Part shown: positions 25,081 to 32,435 of the stretch, one piece after another
Layout: each line of letters begins with the position of its first letter
Numbering within the stretch: position 1 is the stretch's first letter
NCBI GenBank assembly: GCA_031551775.1
Contig: JAVBND010000022.1
Location: 1-64,000 of the forward strand
Source: Anaerozeibacter sp031551775
GTDB lineage: Bacteria > Bacillota > Clostridia > Christensenellales > Aristaeellaceae
DNA length: 64,000 bases
Direction of reading: 5' to 3'
Notes under the pieces: generated by a model
What the model saw: only the letters and a program-made list of their open reading frames with translations
Database searches by the model: none
What the model was told of the DNA's origin: nothing
Translations under genes and position numbers: made by a program

Positions 25081-25721
25081 GTTTGATTGGGCTTTTGTCC
25101 ATCGCGCCGGGCGAGTGCGTGGCGGTGGTCGGCGCGGGCGGCAAGACGAGCGTGATTGCGCAACTGCGGCGGGAAGCCGCGCCCATGCGCGTGCTCATCG
25201 CGCCCACCACGCGCATCATGATGCCGCAGGTCGGCGTTCGATGCTTGGGGAGAAGCGACGCGGCAAGCGGCAAGCTGCTCGCCGCGCCGCTTCCCGCGAT
25301 TGAAGAAGCCAGCCGCGATCATGACCTGACGCTGATGGAGGCCGACGGTTCAAAGGCGCTCCCGCTCAAGGGCTGGGCCGACCACGAGCCGGTGGTGCCT
25401 GAGTTTACCACGCTGACGCTCGGCGTGATCGGCGCGCGGGCGCTGGGGCTCATGGCGACGGGCGAAAACGTCCACCGCTTGCCGCGCTTTCTTACGCTGA
25501 CGGGCCTTGATGAAGGGGATGCGGTTGACGCGAACGCCATCGCGCACATGATCCTTTCCCCCGGCGGCATGATGGCGCGCGCTGTCGGGCGCAGGGCGCT
25601 GCTCGTCAATCAAGCCGATGCTTACGATCCCGAACCGATCGCCCGGGCGGTGCGCGCGCTTGAGGCGCATCTGATCATATTGGCCGGCTCCGCGCTGCGC
25701 GGCGAATGGCGCACGTTTTGA
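25077..25721 (+). CDS. yqeC: Selenium-dependent hydroxylase accessory protein YqeC
   Basis: This 214-aa protein has a P-loop-like N-terminus (AVVGAGGKTSVIAQL) and YqeC motifs (LIAPTTRIMMP, LMEADGSKALPLKGWADHEPV, GENVHRLPRFLTL). The ATG overlaps the yedF stop by 4 bp. The family is a partner of SelD and XdhC-type maturases. Its reaction is not established. Confidence 0.87.
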   Translation: MSLIGLLSIAPGECVAVVGAGGKTSVIAQLRREAAPMRVLIAPTTRIMMPQVGVRCLGRSDAASGKLLAAPLPAIEEASRDHDLTLMEADGSKALPLKGWADHEPVVPEFTTLTLGVIGARALGLMATGENVHRLPRFLTLTGLDEGDAVDANAIAHMILSPGGMMARAVGRRALLVNQADAYDPEPIARAVRALEAHLIILAGSALRGEWRTF

Positions 25722-25731
25722 GGTGAATGGA

Positions 25732-26529
25732 ATGGAGTTAAACGAACTGATCATCATACGCGGCGGCGGCGACCTGGCCACCGGCGTGATTCAAAAATTC
25801 TTTCGGGCAGGCTTTCGCGTGCTGGTGCTCGAATCGCCCCGGCCCACCGCCATAAGGCGCACGGTCGCGCTGTCAGAGGCGGTCTATCACGGGTTGGCCC
25901 GCGTTGAGGACATGACGGCGCGCCTCGTCACAAGCGCGGATGAAATGAAGCGCGCCTTCGCGTCGGGCGAGGTTCCCCTTGTGGTGGACCCGGACGGGCA
26001 CTCAATCGCCCACCTTTCGCCCGCCTGCGTCGTGGACGCGATCATCGCGAAAAAGAACCTGGGCACCCGCCGGGACATGGCCCCCGTCACCATCGCCGTT
26101 GGGCCGGGTTTTTGCGCGGGACGGGACGTCGGTTGCGTGATTGAGAGCATGCGCGGGCACGATCTGGGGCGGTTGATCTTTGAGGGAAGCGCGCGGCCCA
26201 ATACCGGCACGCCCGGCGAAATCGGCGGCAAATCACGCGAGCGCGTCATCCATGCGCACGTGCCCGGCGTCGCCCGGCACGTGCGCGCAATCGGCGATGC
26301 GGTTGAGGCGGGCGAGGTGATCGCCGCAATCGATGAAGCGCCGGTGCACGCGCCCATTGCGGGGCTTTTGCGCGGGCTGATCGCGGAAGGCCTGACCGTC
26401 CCTCAAGGGCTCAAGATGGCCGACATCGATCCGCGCGCAAACGTCGATTGGCGCACCATTTCCGACAAGGCGCGCGCCATCGGCGGCGGAGCGCTTGAAG
26501 CCTATCTGTACTTGAGGAGGGTCCGATGA
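25732..26529 (+). CDS. yqeB: Selenium-dependent Mo hydroxylase system protein YqeB (EF2563 family)
   Basis: This 265-aa protein begins IIRGGGDLATGVIQKFFRAGFRVLVLE, a Rossmann-like nucleotide site. It continues with VDPDGHSIAHLSP, TIAVGPGFCAGRDV and a C-terminal lipoyl/barrel-like segment (AGEVIAAIDEAPVHAPIAGLLRG). The start at 25732 follows GAGGTGA spaced 5. GTG 25723 is in frame but lies on the SD. It is co-transcribed with xdhC (overlap of 4 bp) and should act in maturation of the missing hydroxylase. Confidence 0.87.
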   Translation: MELNELIIIRGGGDLATGVIQKFFRAGFRVLVLESPRPTAIRRTVALSEAVYHGLARVEDMTARLVTSADEMKRAFASGEVPLVVDPDGHSIAHLSPACVVDAIIAKKNLGTRRDMAPVTIAVGPGFCAGRDVGCVIESMRGHDLGRLIFEGSARPNTGTPGEIGGKSRERVIHAHVPGVARHVRAIGDAVEAGEVIAAIDEAPVHAPIAGLLRGLIAEGLTVPQGLKMADIDPRANVDWRTISDKARAIGGGALEAYLYLRRVR

Positions 26530-27476
26530 GCGATTGGTTGAGCGCCGCCAAGGCGCGGATGGACGCCGGGCGGGAGGCGGTGCTTTTAACGGTGATTGAA
26601 GCGCGCGGCTCTACGCCGCGCGGCGCGGGCGCGCGTATGCTGGTCGATGCGAGCGGCCTATGGGGCACCATCGGCGGCGGCAAGATGGAATATGAAGCCC
26701 TCAAGCGCGCGCAAGCGCTGCTTGCGGCGCGCGCCTCGGCCCTGGCCGAATACAGCCTGACGGGCAAGAACGCGGCGGATCTGGGCGTTTGCGGCGGCAC
26801 GGTTCGCGTGGCTTTTCAGTTCATCGCGCCCGGGAACGCGGCCTTCCGGCAAATGCTGGAAGGCGCGCTTGACGCCCAAGGGAAGGATGAAAACGCATGG
26901 CTGGCCATCGACCTTAACACCTTTGAGCCCTGCTTGTCCAGTTCGCCCATTGAACCGGGCGATACGCGTTACGTCGAGCAAATCCTAAACCGCGCGACCG
27001 TTTACGTCCTCGGCTGCGGGCATGTCGCGCGGGAATTGATCAAGCTGCTCGATCAGGCGGACTTTCGCGTGGCGGCGCTTGACGACCGGGCGGACTTCGC
27101 CGATCCGGCGCTTCTTCCCGGCGCGCGCGCGGTCAGGCTGGTCGATTTTGAGGACCCCTCGCTCCTTGAGCGCGTCACATCGGACGATTACATCGCCATC
27201 ATGACGCGCGGGCACGAGCATGACTTGCGCGTGCTCATGTCATCGCTTGAAACGCCCGCGCGCTACATCGGCATGATGGGCAGCCGCAAAAAACGCGCCT
27301 CGGTCTATCAATCGGTCCTGAAAAAAGGCTTCACCGAGCAGGACCTCCGGCGCGTCCGCAGCCCCATCGGGCTTGAGATTCTTGCCGAGACGCCTTTTGA
27401 AATCGCACTGAGCATTGCTTCCGAACTTGTGCGCGAGCGCGCGCTCGGCGGGCAATTGAAGCAAAAAGACCAATAA
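26526..27476 (+). CDS. XdhC/CoxI family maturation protein
   Basis: The protein is 316 aa. The N-terminal XdhC/CoxI domain (about 15-75) has TVIEARGSTPRGAGARMLV and GTIGGGKMEYEAL. The C-terminal Rossmann domain (about 155-310) has VYVLGCGHVARELIKL and YIGMMGSRKKRASVYQSVL. These proteins bind the Mo cofactor and help insert the terminal sulfido (or selenido) ligand into hydroxylases such as xanthine dehydrogenase. It is the last gene of the Se operon. No hydroxylase follows; instead a small mobile element lies downstream. Confidence 0.9.
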   Translation: MSDWLSAAKARMDAGREAVLLTVIEARGSTPRGAGARMLVDASGLWGTIGGGKMEYEALKRAQALLAARASALAEYSLTGKNAADLGVCGGTVRVAFQFIAPGNAAFRQMLEGALDAQGKDENAWLAIDLNTFEPCLSSSPIEPGDTRYVEQILNRATVYVLGCGHVARELIKLLDQADFRVAALDDRADFADPALLPGARAVRLVDFEDPSLLERVTSDDYIAIMTRGHEHDLRVLMSSLETPARYIGMMGSRKKRASVYQSVLKKGFTEQDLRRVRSPIGLEILAETPFEIALSIASELVRERALGGQLKQKDQ

Positions 27477-27556
27477 AAACGCCTTGCGCAACCAATAGTT
27501 TCCCCCTATGCAGTCCAAAGTGTATAGCGCAACCGGCCCTGCCGTGATAAACTTAA

Positions 27557-27717
27557 GGCAACACCGCACAGGTAGCAGATGTGATGATTAAATGATTTTT
27601 CGTCCAGGTGGTCCTGCAAAAACCGCAGGACTAGCAGCGCTAATTCAAGCGTTTTTGCAGGGCTGCCTGGGTGGAAAAGCAGCCCGTCAGCGCGTTCGCT
27701 ACCTGTGCGGCGTTGCT
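27557..27717. mobile_element. MITE-like element, complete copy with TTAA duplication
   Basis: This 161-bp element starts GGCAACACCGCACAGGTAGC and ends with the near-perfect inverted sequence GCTACCTGTGCGGCGTTGCT. TTAA occurs on both sides (27553-27556 and 27718-27721), as a target duplication. Internal hairpins match those of copy 1. There is no coding capacity. TTAA targets are typical of piggyBac/IS1380-like transposases, but the parent family here is not proved. It lies 28 bp upstream of the XRE regulator and may separate it from its original promoter. Confidence 0.82.
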
Positions 27718-27745
27718 TTAAGCCCATCAAAAAGGGGGGAATGCC

Positions 27746-28636
27746 ATGAACATAGAAATCGCGAACCGCCTGGCGACGCTTCGCAAGCACAGCGGGCTGA
27801 GCCAGGAACAACTGGCCGACAAGCTGGGGCTCAGCCGTCAGGCCATATCCAAGTGGGAGCGCGCGGAGTCCTCGCCCGACACCGACAACCTGATCGCGCT
27901 GGCGAAGCTGTATCAGGTTTCGCTGGACGAACTGCTCAAGATGGACCCGGAGGCCGCGGACGACGAGCTGTTCGCGCGGCTGAGCGAGCGCGCGGCGCAA
28001 GGAGAAAAAGCAGAGGGCAAGGCCGCGCTTCTGGGCGGGCGGCGGCTTAAGGTCGATCGCGAGAAGGTCTTTGAATCAAAGAAAAATGCGAAAAAACGCG
28101 CGAGGAACGAAAAGAAACACCGCCGCGCAAGAATGGAAAAGGTCGCGCCCGAGGTCGGCCCTGTGTGGCGCTTCCAGCGCGCGGACGGCAGCGTTGACCT
28201 GCGCATGGTTCCATACCCCATCGTGGTGACGCTGATCTTCCTTTTGATCGGGGCGCTGTTTGACCTGTGGCATCCGGGCTGGATGCTTTTCCTGACCATC
28301 CCGATCTACTATACCGCGCTCGGCCCCGAAGGCGGCTTTGACCTAAACCGCATCCCCTTTGCGCTCCTGGTGTCGATCCTCTACTTGGTCGCGGGCTTCG
28401 CCTGGGACTTATGGCATCCGGGCTGGATCATCTTTTTTACCATCCCGCTGTACTATACGATGGCGGGCAAGCTCATGAAGGACAGGGCCAATCAGGCCTT
28501 GATCGCGGTGATGGTGCTGGGCGTGTTCTACCTGATCGGCGCGTCGCTCGGCCACTGGTTCAGAATCTGGCTGGTCGGCCCGGTCCTGGCGCTCATCGTT
28601 GCGGGCGTGCTCAAGAACAGAGGGACGCAATCATGA
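27746..28636 (+). CDS. Membrane-bound XRE-family transcriptional regulator
   Basis: The protein is 296 aa. Residues 5-65 form a Cro/CI HTH (LRKHSGLSQEQLADKLGLSRQAISKWER). A long basic linker follows (VFESKKNAKKRARNEKKHRR). The C-terminal half has four to six hydrophobic helices. It contains a duplicated unit in which DLWHPGW recurs about 50 residues apart (FDLWHPGWMLFLTIPIYYT and WDLWHPGWIIFFTIPLYYT). The layout suggests a DNA-binding protein tethered to the membrane and sensing the envelope. SD AAAAAGGGGGG precedes the ATG. The target genes are unknown. Confidence 0.82.
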   Translation: MNIEIANRLATLRKHSGLSQEQLADKLGLSRQAISKWERAESSPDTDNLIALAKLYQVSLDELLKMDPEAADDELFARLSERAAQGEKAEGKAALLGGRRLKVDREKVFESKKNAKKRARNEKKHRRARMEKVAPEVGPVWRFQRADGSVDLRMVPYPIVVTLIFLLIGALFDLWHPGWMLFLTIPIYYTALGPEGGFDLNRIPFALLVSILYLVAGFAWDLWHPGWIIFFTIPLYYTMAGKLMKDRANQALIAVMVLGVFYLIGASLGHWFRIWLVGPVLALIVAGVLKNRGTQS

Positions 28637-28641
28637 AAATA

Positions 28642-28672
28642 CCCCGGTTCGCTTCAACCGAGCGAACCGGGG
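28642..28672 (+). terminator. Intrinsic terminator after the XRE regulator
   Basis: CCCCGGTTCGC and GCGAACCGGGG form an 11-bp perfect stem with a 9-base loop. The downstream run is only AACTGTCTT, so efficiency may be moderate. Confidence 0.6.
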
Positions 28673-28734
28673 AACTGTCTTACGCCTTATCAGTGCATGC
28701 CGCCAGGCGGATCAGCGGCTGACCACTTCGTATC

Positions 28735-28977
28735 TTAAGCGCAGTTGCCGCGCATCAAAAAGTCGATCATGCTGACGGTATCCTGATGGTTTTCCATCTT
28801 GATTTCCACGTCGTCCAGGCGGCTGTCCGGCATGGTCTTCCAAATCGCCTTGACCAGTTCGCCGTCCTTGGACCATTCGCGCTTTTTGCCGTCTGCCAGC
28901 ACGATGTCCACCTTGCCCTTGCACGCGTCAAGCTTCCCAAAAAGCACCTCGGGTTTTTCAATGTTATAAATTTTCAT
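28735..28977 (-). CDS. Small cytoplasmic protein of unknown function
   Basis: This 80-aa protein (MKIYNIEKPEVLFGKLDACKG, later DIVLADGKKREW) ends in MRGNCA. Similar small proteins are common in Clostridia next to HPr-like proteins and are sometimes mislabelled polyA polymerase. No catalytic motif or membrane segment is visible. It follows the HPr-like gene on the same strand with a gap of about 130 bp, and AGGAGAATTGAAAC precedes the ATG. They may be co-transcribed. Confidence 0.65.
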   Translation of the reverse strand: MKIYNIEKPEVLFGKLDACKGKVDIVLADGKKREWSKDGELVKAIWKTMPDSRLDDVEIKMENHQDTVSMIDFLMRGNCA

Positions 28978-29106
28978 GTTTCAATTCTCCTCTCTTCTTC
29001 TCCGCTCCACATACGTCCGCCTGCATTTCCAGGCGGGTACGGCTCGCCAGCGCCTGCGTCCGGCTGAACTGCCGGGTCGGGCAGGTTGGCTCAAGCGCCG
29101 TACGGC

Positions 29107-29361
29107 TTACTGGGCCTCGCCCGGTTTGATGAAACCGCCCAGCTTCTCAGAAAAGTCCATGATCACATCATCCGGCATGTCGCCCGTATCGATGATGAGA
29201 TTGGTCTTATCCTGGTACATCATCGCCAGCACGCCCAGCGTCGATTTGGGGTCGGCGCAGAACTTGTTCGCGCGCAAGTACATCTCGTAGGGAAACTGGT
29301 TGCACAGGTAGCTCAGCTTTTCCGCTTCCCGCATGTTGTCCACTTGAACCTTGATGTTCAT
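29107..29361 (-). CDS. HPr-like small protein without the phospho-His
   Basis: The protein is 84 aa. The pattern LSYLCNQFPYEMYLRANKFCADPKSTLGVL resembles the HPr fold, in which the regulatory Ser lies in the KSxLGVL segment. The catalytic His-15 region of true HPr is absent, so it cannot carry phosphate in a PTS as HPr does. A regulatory role like Crh is conceivable but unproven. The start at 29361 has GGAGG about 10 bases upstream. The ATG at 29382 would overlap the SD. Confidence 0.65.
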   Translation of the reverse strand: MNIKVQVDNMREAEKLSYLCNQFPYEMYLRANKFCADPKSTLGVLAMMYQDKTNLIIDTGDMPDDVIMDFSEKLGGFIKPGEAQ

Positions 29362-29417
29362 TTTGTCCAATCCTCCTTCCATTGGTAGTATCCGGGTCCC
29401 TTCCTGGAACCGCTTGC

Positions 29418-29446
29418 ATTATATGATGAACCTCCTCTTGCGTCAT
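29418..29446 (-). promoter_or_regulatory. Promoter candidate of the HPr-like gene
   Basis: Minus strand: ATGACG, 17-base spacer, TATAAT. It is about 57 bp upstream of the start codon. The rest of the 370-bp gap (29362-29731) holds this promoter, the divergent promoter at 29667-29695 and an inverted repeat. I see no further gene. Confidence 0.45.
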
Positions 29447-29652
29447 TATGTTTCTTTGCAGTAGCTGTAAAATGGATGTAAACTCATGTTATATTGCATG
29501 GGATATTCGATGACTTTTGTGATATTTGCACAACGCATCCGTCTCCTGGTGCAGATTGTACAAGTTCCCCATTAAAAACCGGCCAACTTGATTGTCTATC
29601 GAAGATCGTCCTTTGCGACCAGATCCGACAAAGTTCGCATACAAATGCAAAG

Positions 29653-29674
29653 TTTGTCGTTCCTGCGCGACAAA
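29653..29674. promoter_or_regulatory. Inverted repeat TTTGTCG-N8-CGACAAA, candidate operator
   Basis: A perfect 7-bp inverted repeat with an 8-base spacer overlaps the -35 of the L,D-transpeptidase promoter. A further CGACAAA occurs at about 29625. It could be a repressor site. Confidence 0.4.
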
Positions 29675-29695
29675 TGAACCTTGATGGGCTATAAT
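29667..29695 (+). promoter_or_regulatory. Promoter of the L,D-transpeptidase gene
   Basis: GCGACA (29667-29672), 17-base spacer, TATAAT (29690-29695). The transcript would start near 29702, about 30 bases before the TTG start. Confidence 0.55.
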
Positions 29696-29731
29696 GGACG
29701 GGCGTACAAACGAAACCTCAGGAGGAACACA

Positions 29732-31351
29732 TTGAAGATAACGTTGATTATCGCCGTTTTTCTCGCCTTGGCGCTGGCAGCCTGCCCGGCGGGCGCTCAG
29801 GAAGCGGCGCTTGGCGCGGGGGCGCGCGGCGAGGAAGTCAAAAAAATCCAGACCCGGCTGATGGAACTCAACTACCTGGAGGAAGCGGCGGACGGCATCT
29901 TCGGTCAGAATACGGCAGTGGCGCTGGCCGCCTTTCAAGAGGCAAATGGCCTGATCGCGAGCGGCACGGCGGATGCGGGCACGCGCGAAGCGCTCTTTAT
30001 GGACAATGCCGTATTTGCCCCGCGCGTGCTGAAGGATGGCGACAAAGGAGAGGATGTGGCGCTTCTTCAAGAGCGCCTTGCCTTCTACGGTTTCCTTTCC
30101 GCAAAAGCGGACGGGGACTTTGGGAAAGCGACGGCCGCCGCGGTCACGGCCTTTCAGGAACATCTGGCGAAACAGGGCCATCCGGTCAAGGCCACAGACG
30201 AAGCCGGGCCTGACACGTTGGGCTTTTTGCTCGACCCTTCCTATAACATCTACCTGGAAGACCTTTCGGAAGGCGCGAAGGGCGATGCGGTCGCTTGGAT
30301 GCAAAGGCGGCTGATCGCGCTCAACTATATGGAAGGCGAGGCGGACGGCGAATACGGTGAATATACGTCGGGCGCGGTCCGCTCGTTTCAGCGCGCGAGC
30401 GCGCTCAGCGAAAATGCGGTGCTTGACCAAGAGACGCAAAACGCGCTCTTCCGGGATGGCGCGCCGCGCGCGGCGCACAGCGTGCCGCGCACATTGAACC
30501 TGAAGGACCGCGGCGCTTCCGTCAAGCAGATCCAGCAAAGGCTGATCGACATGGGGATGTTGGGCGGCGTAGCGGTCGATGTTTATGACGCGGCCATGCA
30601 GTCGGCGCTTTCGCGCATGCGCGAACATGCAAGGAACCTCTCGGTTCCTTTTGCCGCCGAGTGGGTAAGTGACCGGACGCTCCCGCCATCCATCCAGGCG
30701 CATCTTCTGGACGACAGCCTACCGGTGTTCGTGGCCGAGGTGTCCTCAGATAGCAAGGGCGCTCAATCGCTGCGCGTGCAAAAACGGTTAAACGCGCTGG
30801 GGTACCTGTTGCACACACAGGTTGACGGCAAATTTGGCGCCAACTCGGTATCGGCGCTCAAGGCGTTTCAGGAAAAGGCGGGGCTTGAGGCGACCGGCGT
30901 GGCCGACGAAGAGACGCAGTCCCTTCTGTTTGCCGCAAACGCGCCCGAGCACAAAACCGAATACCGGCTGCGTGTAAACCGGGCGGATCAAAAGACCTAC
31001 GTCTATCAATTGGATGGCGCGGGCGAATATCAGCTGATTCGCACCATGGTCTGTTCAACCGGGCTTCAGGACGCGTGGACGCCGCGCGGCGTATTCCTCA
31101 AGACAGGCCCTCAGCACGAGTGGCACTACTTCAAGAAGTTCGCCTGCTGGGCGCAGTATACCTACTATATCGACGGCGACATCATGTTCCACTCGGTGCT
31201 GTTCTATTCCAAGAGCCAATCGGCGATCAACCGCTACTCCGTCTCGGCATTGGGCAGGCGCGCCTCGCACGGTTGCGTCAGGCTTTCGGTGGAGGACGCA
31301 AAGTGGCTGTATGAGACTTGCCCGGCGGGGAGCATCGTGATCGTAGAATAA
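29732..31351 (+). CDS. Lipoprotein L,D-transpeptidase (YkuD) with peptidoglycan-binding repeats
   Basis: This 539-aa protein has a lipobox signal peptide (LALALAAC, Cys18), so it is probably anchored to the outer membrane face. Five peptidoglycan-binding repeats follow (about 28-85, 95-160, 170-240, 255-300 degenerate, 335-400), with motifs such as VKKIQTRLMELNYL and ADGIFGQNTAVALAAFQ. The C-terminal YkuD domain (about 410-539) has the catalytic SHGCVRLSVEDAKWLY. It forms 3-3 peptidoglycan crosslinks or attaches proteins. The start is a TTG at 29732, fixed by CAGGAGG 6 bases upstream. ATG codons at 29684 and earlier would disrupt the lipobox signal. Confidence 0.88.
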   Translation: MKITLIIAVFLALALAACPAGAQEAALGAGARGEEVKKIQTRLMELNYLEEAADGIFGQNTAVALAAFQEANGLIASGTADAGTREALFMDNAVFAPRVLKDGDKGEDVALLQERLAFYGFLSAKADGDFGKATAAAVTAFQEHLAKQGHPVKATDEAGPDTLGFLLDPSYNIYLEDLSEGAKGDAVAWMQRRLIALNYMEGEADGEYGEYTSGAVRSFQRASALSENAVLDQETQNALFRDGAPRAAHSVPRTLNLKDRGASVKQIQQRLIDMGMLGGVAVDVYDAAMQSALSRMREHARNLSVPFAAEWVSDRTLPPSIQAHLLDDSLPVFVAEVSSDSKGAQSLRVQKRLNALGYLLHTQVDGKFGANSVSALKAFQEKAGLEATGVADEETQSLLFAANAPEHKTEYRLRVNRADQKTYVYQLDGAGEYQLIRTMVCSTGLQDAWTPRGVFLKTGPQHEWHYFKKFACWAQYTYYIDGDIMFHSVLFYSKSQSAINRYSVSALGRRASHGCVRLSVEDAKWLYETCPAGSIVIVE

Positions 31352-31377
31352 CGCGCTCATGCCATCTTCATGAAAAG

Positions 31378-31413
31378 CCGCCCCGCGCACGTGTGGCCAC
31401 GGGCGCGGGGCGG
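31378..31413. terminator. Terminator between convergent genes
   Basis: CCGCCCCGCGC pairs with GCGCGGGGCGG in an 11-bp GC stem, between the L,D-transpeptidase and RsbW-like genes. Flanking T-runs are weak on both sides. Confidence 0.6.
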
Positions 31414-31446
31414 TCTGTACATCGTCAACAAACCCGGGCAGGCCGG

Positions 31447-31854
31447 TCACAGCGGCCATGTTTTTCGTATGGTCAGTCTATTCTTCCCGCCTTCATAGGC
31501 GTACTTGACGCTGTCCATGGTCTTTTTCACCATGAAGATGCCCAGACCCCCAATCTGACGTTCATCGGCGTCCGCCGTGATGTCCGGGTCTTCCTTGGCA
31601 AGCGGGTTGTAAGGCGTTCCCGCATCTTCAAATACGGCCACCACCCGGCGGCCTTGTATGTCGATCCCGATCCAGGCGCTGCCTTCGCCTTCGCCATAGG
31701 CATAGTTGGCGATGTTGACGAAGATCTCTTCGGCCGCGATCAGGATTTGCATCTGCGGCTTCATCGGGCAGCCGTTTTCCGACAGCGCGTCTTCGATGAA
31801 GGCGAGCACCCGATCGAGATTGTCCACCTTGGCGTTTACCGTCAACTGTCGCAT
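31447..31854 (-). CDS. RsbW-like serine kinase/anti-sigma factor (HATPase)
   Basis: This 135-aa GHKL ATPase-fold protein has the N-box ILIAAEEIFVNIANYAY, a G1 region (AVFEDAGTPYNPL) and a G2 region (QIGGLGIFMVKKTMDSVKY). Proteins of this type phosphorylate STAS antagonists and bind a sigma factor or another partner. It is the second gene after the STAS protein, with a 17-bp gap. No sigma factor or PP2C phosphatase gene is beside it, so the output target is unknown. Confidence 0.87.
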   Translation of the reverse strand: MRQLTVNAKVDNLDRVLAFIEDALSENGCPMKPQMQILIAAEEIFVNIANYAYGEGEGSAWIGIDIQGRRVVAVFEDAGTPYNPLAKEDPDITADADERQIGGLGIFMVKKTMDSVKYAYEGGKNRLTIRKTWPL

Positions 31855-31871
31855 TTCACACTCCCACGGCT

Positions 31872-32171
31872 TTACGCAATGGTCAAAATATCGGTAAACC
31901 CGGTGATGTCAAAAACCTCCATGACCTCGGGGGACACATGGGTGATCGACATCACGCCGCCCTTGCCCTTGGCGGTCTTCTCGCCCAGCAGCAGCACGCG
32001 CAGCCCGGCCGAACTTACGTAAACCAGTCCGGAAAAATCCAGTTCAACCTGGAAGTTTTCCTCAAAAGCGGGCAGCAGCACCTCCTGAAGCTGCGGCGCG
32101 GTGGTGGTGTCCAGACGCCCTTCCAGCTTGAGCATGAGCATTTCCCCGTTTTTATTCTTCTGAATGGTCAT
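31872..32171 (-). CDS. STAS-domain anti-sigma factor antagonist (RsbV/SpoIIAA-like)
   Basis: This 99-aa single STAS domain has strands MLMLKLEGRLDTTTAPQL, then VELDFSGLVYVSSAGLRVLL. The serine in VSSAGLR is the expected phosphorylation site. It is the partner of the HATPase gene just downstream. SD AAAAGGATGA precedes the ATG. Confidence 0.9.
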   Translation of the reverse strand: MTIQKNKNGEMLMLKLEGRLDTTTAPQLQEVLLPAFEENFQVELDFSGLVYVSSAGLRVLLLGEKTAKGKGGVMSITHVSPEVMEVFDITGFTDILTIA

Positions 32172-32212
32172 GGTTGAATCATCCTTTTCTTCTTTATGTC
32201 ACTCGCAATCCG

Positions 32213-32241
32213 ATTTTAACACACCAAATGGCATAAAGCAA
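32213..32241 (-). promoter_or_regulatory. Promoter of the STAS-HATPase pair
   Basis: Minus strand: TTGCTT, 17-base spacer, TAAAAT, about 42 bp upstream of the STAS gene. Confidence 0.5.
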
Positions 32242-32302
32242 GCATCATTCGGTATCCCTCGCCGCTTGCGCAGCCTTCCCGAACAAGGTGCGCAAAACAA
32301 GG

Positions 32303-32328
32303 GGGGAACCGTCGGGCGAGGGTTCCCC
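32303..32328. repeat. Inverted repeat GGGGAACC/GGTTCCCC
   Basis: This perfect 8-bp inverted repeat with a 10-base loop lies between the divergent STAS and FAD-protein genes. No T-run follows, so terminator activity is doubtful. Confidence 0.45.
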
Positions 32329-32362
32329 TGCAACATTCCAGTTGTTACATATCGATACCGAA

Positions 32363-32391
32363 TTGACAGTATATATGGCGCATGCTATACT
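32363..32391 (+). promoter_or_regulatory. Sigma-A promoter of the secreted FAD protein
   Basis: TTGACA (32363-32368), 17-base spacer, TATACT (32386-32391). The start codon is 45 bases downstream. Confidence 0.75.
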
Positions 32392-32435
32392 CAACTCGGC
32401 TCAATACCGATGGCAATTTTGGGAGGAGAAACACA

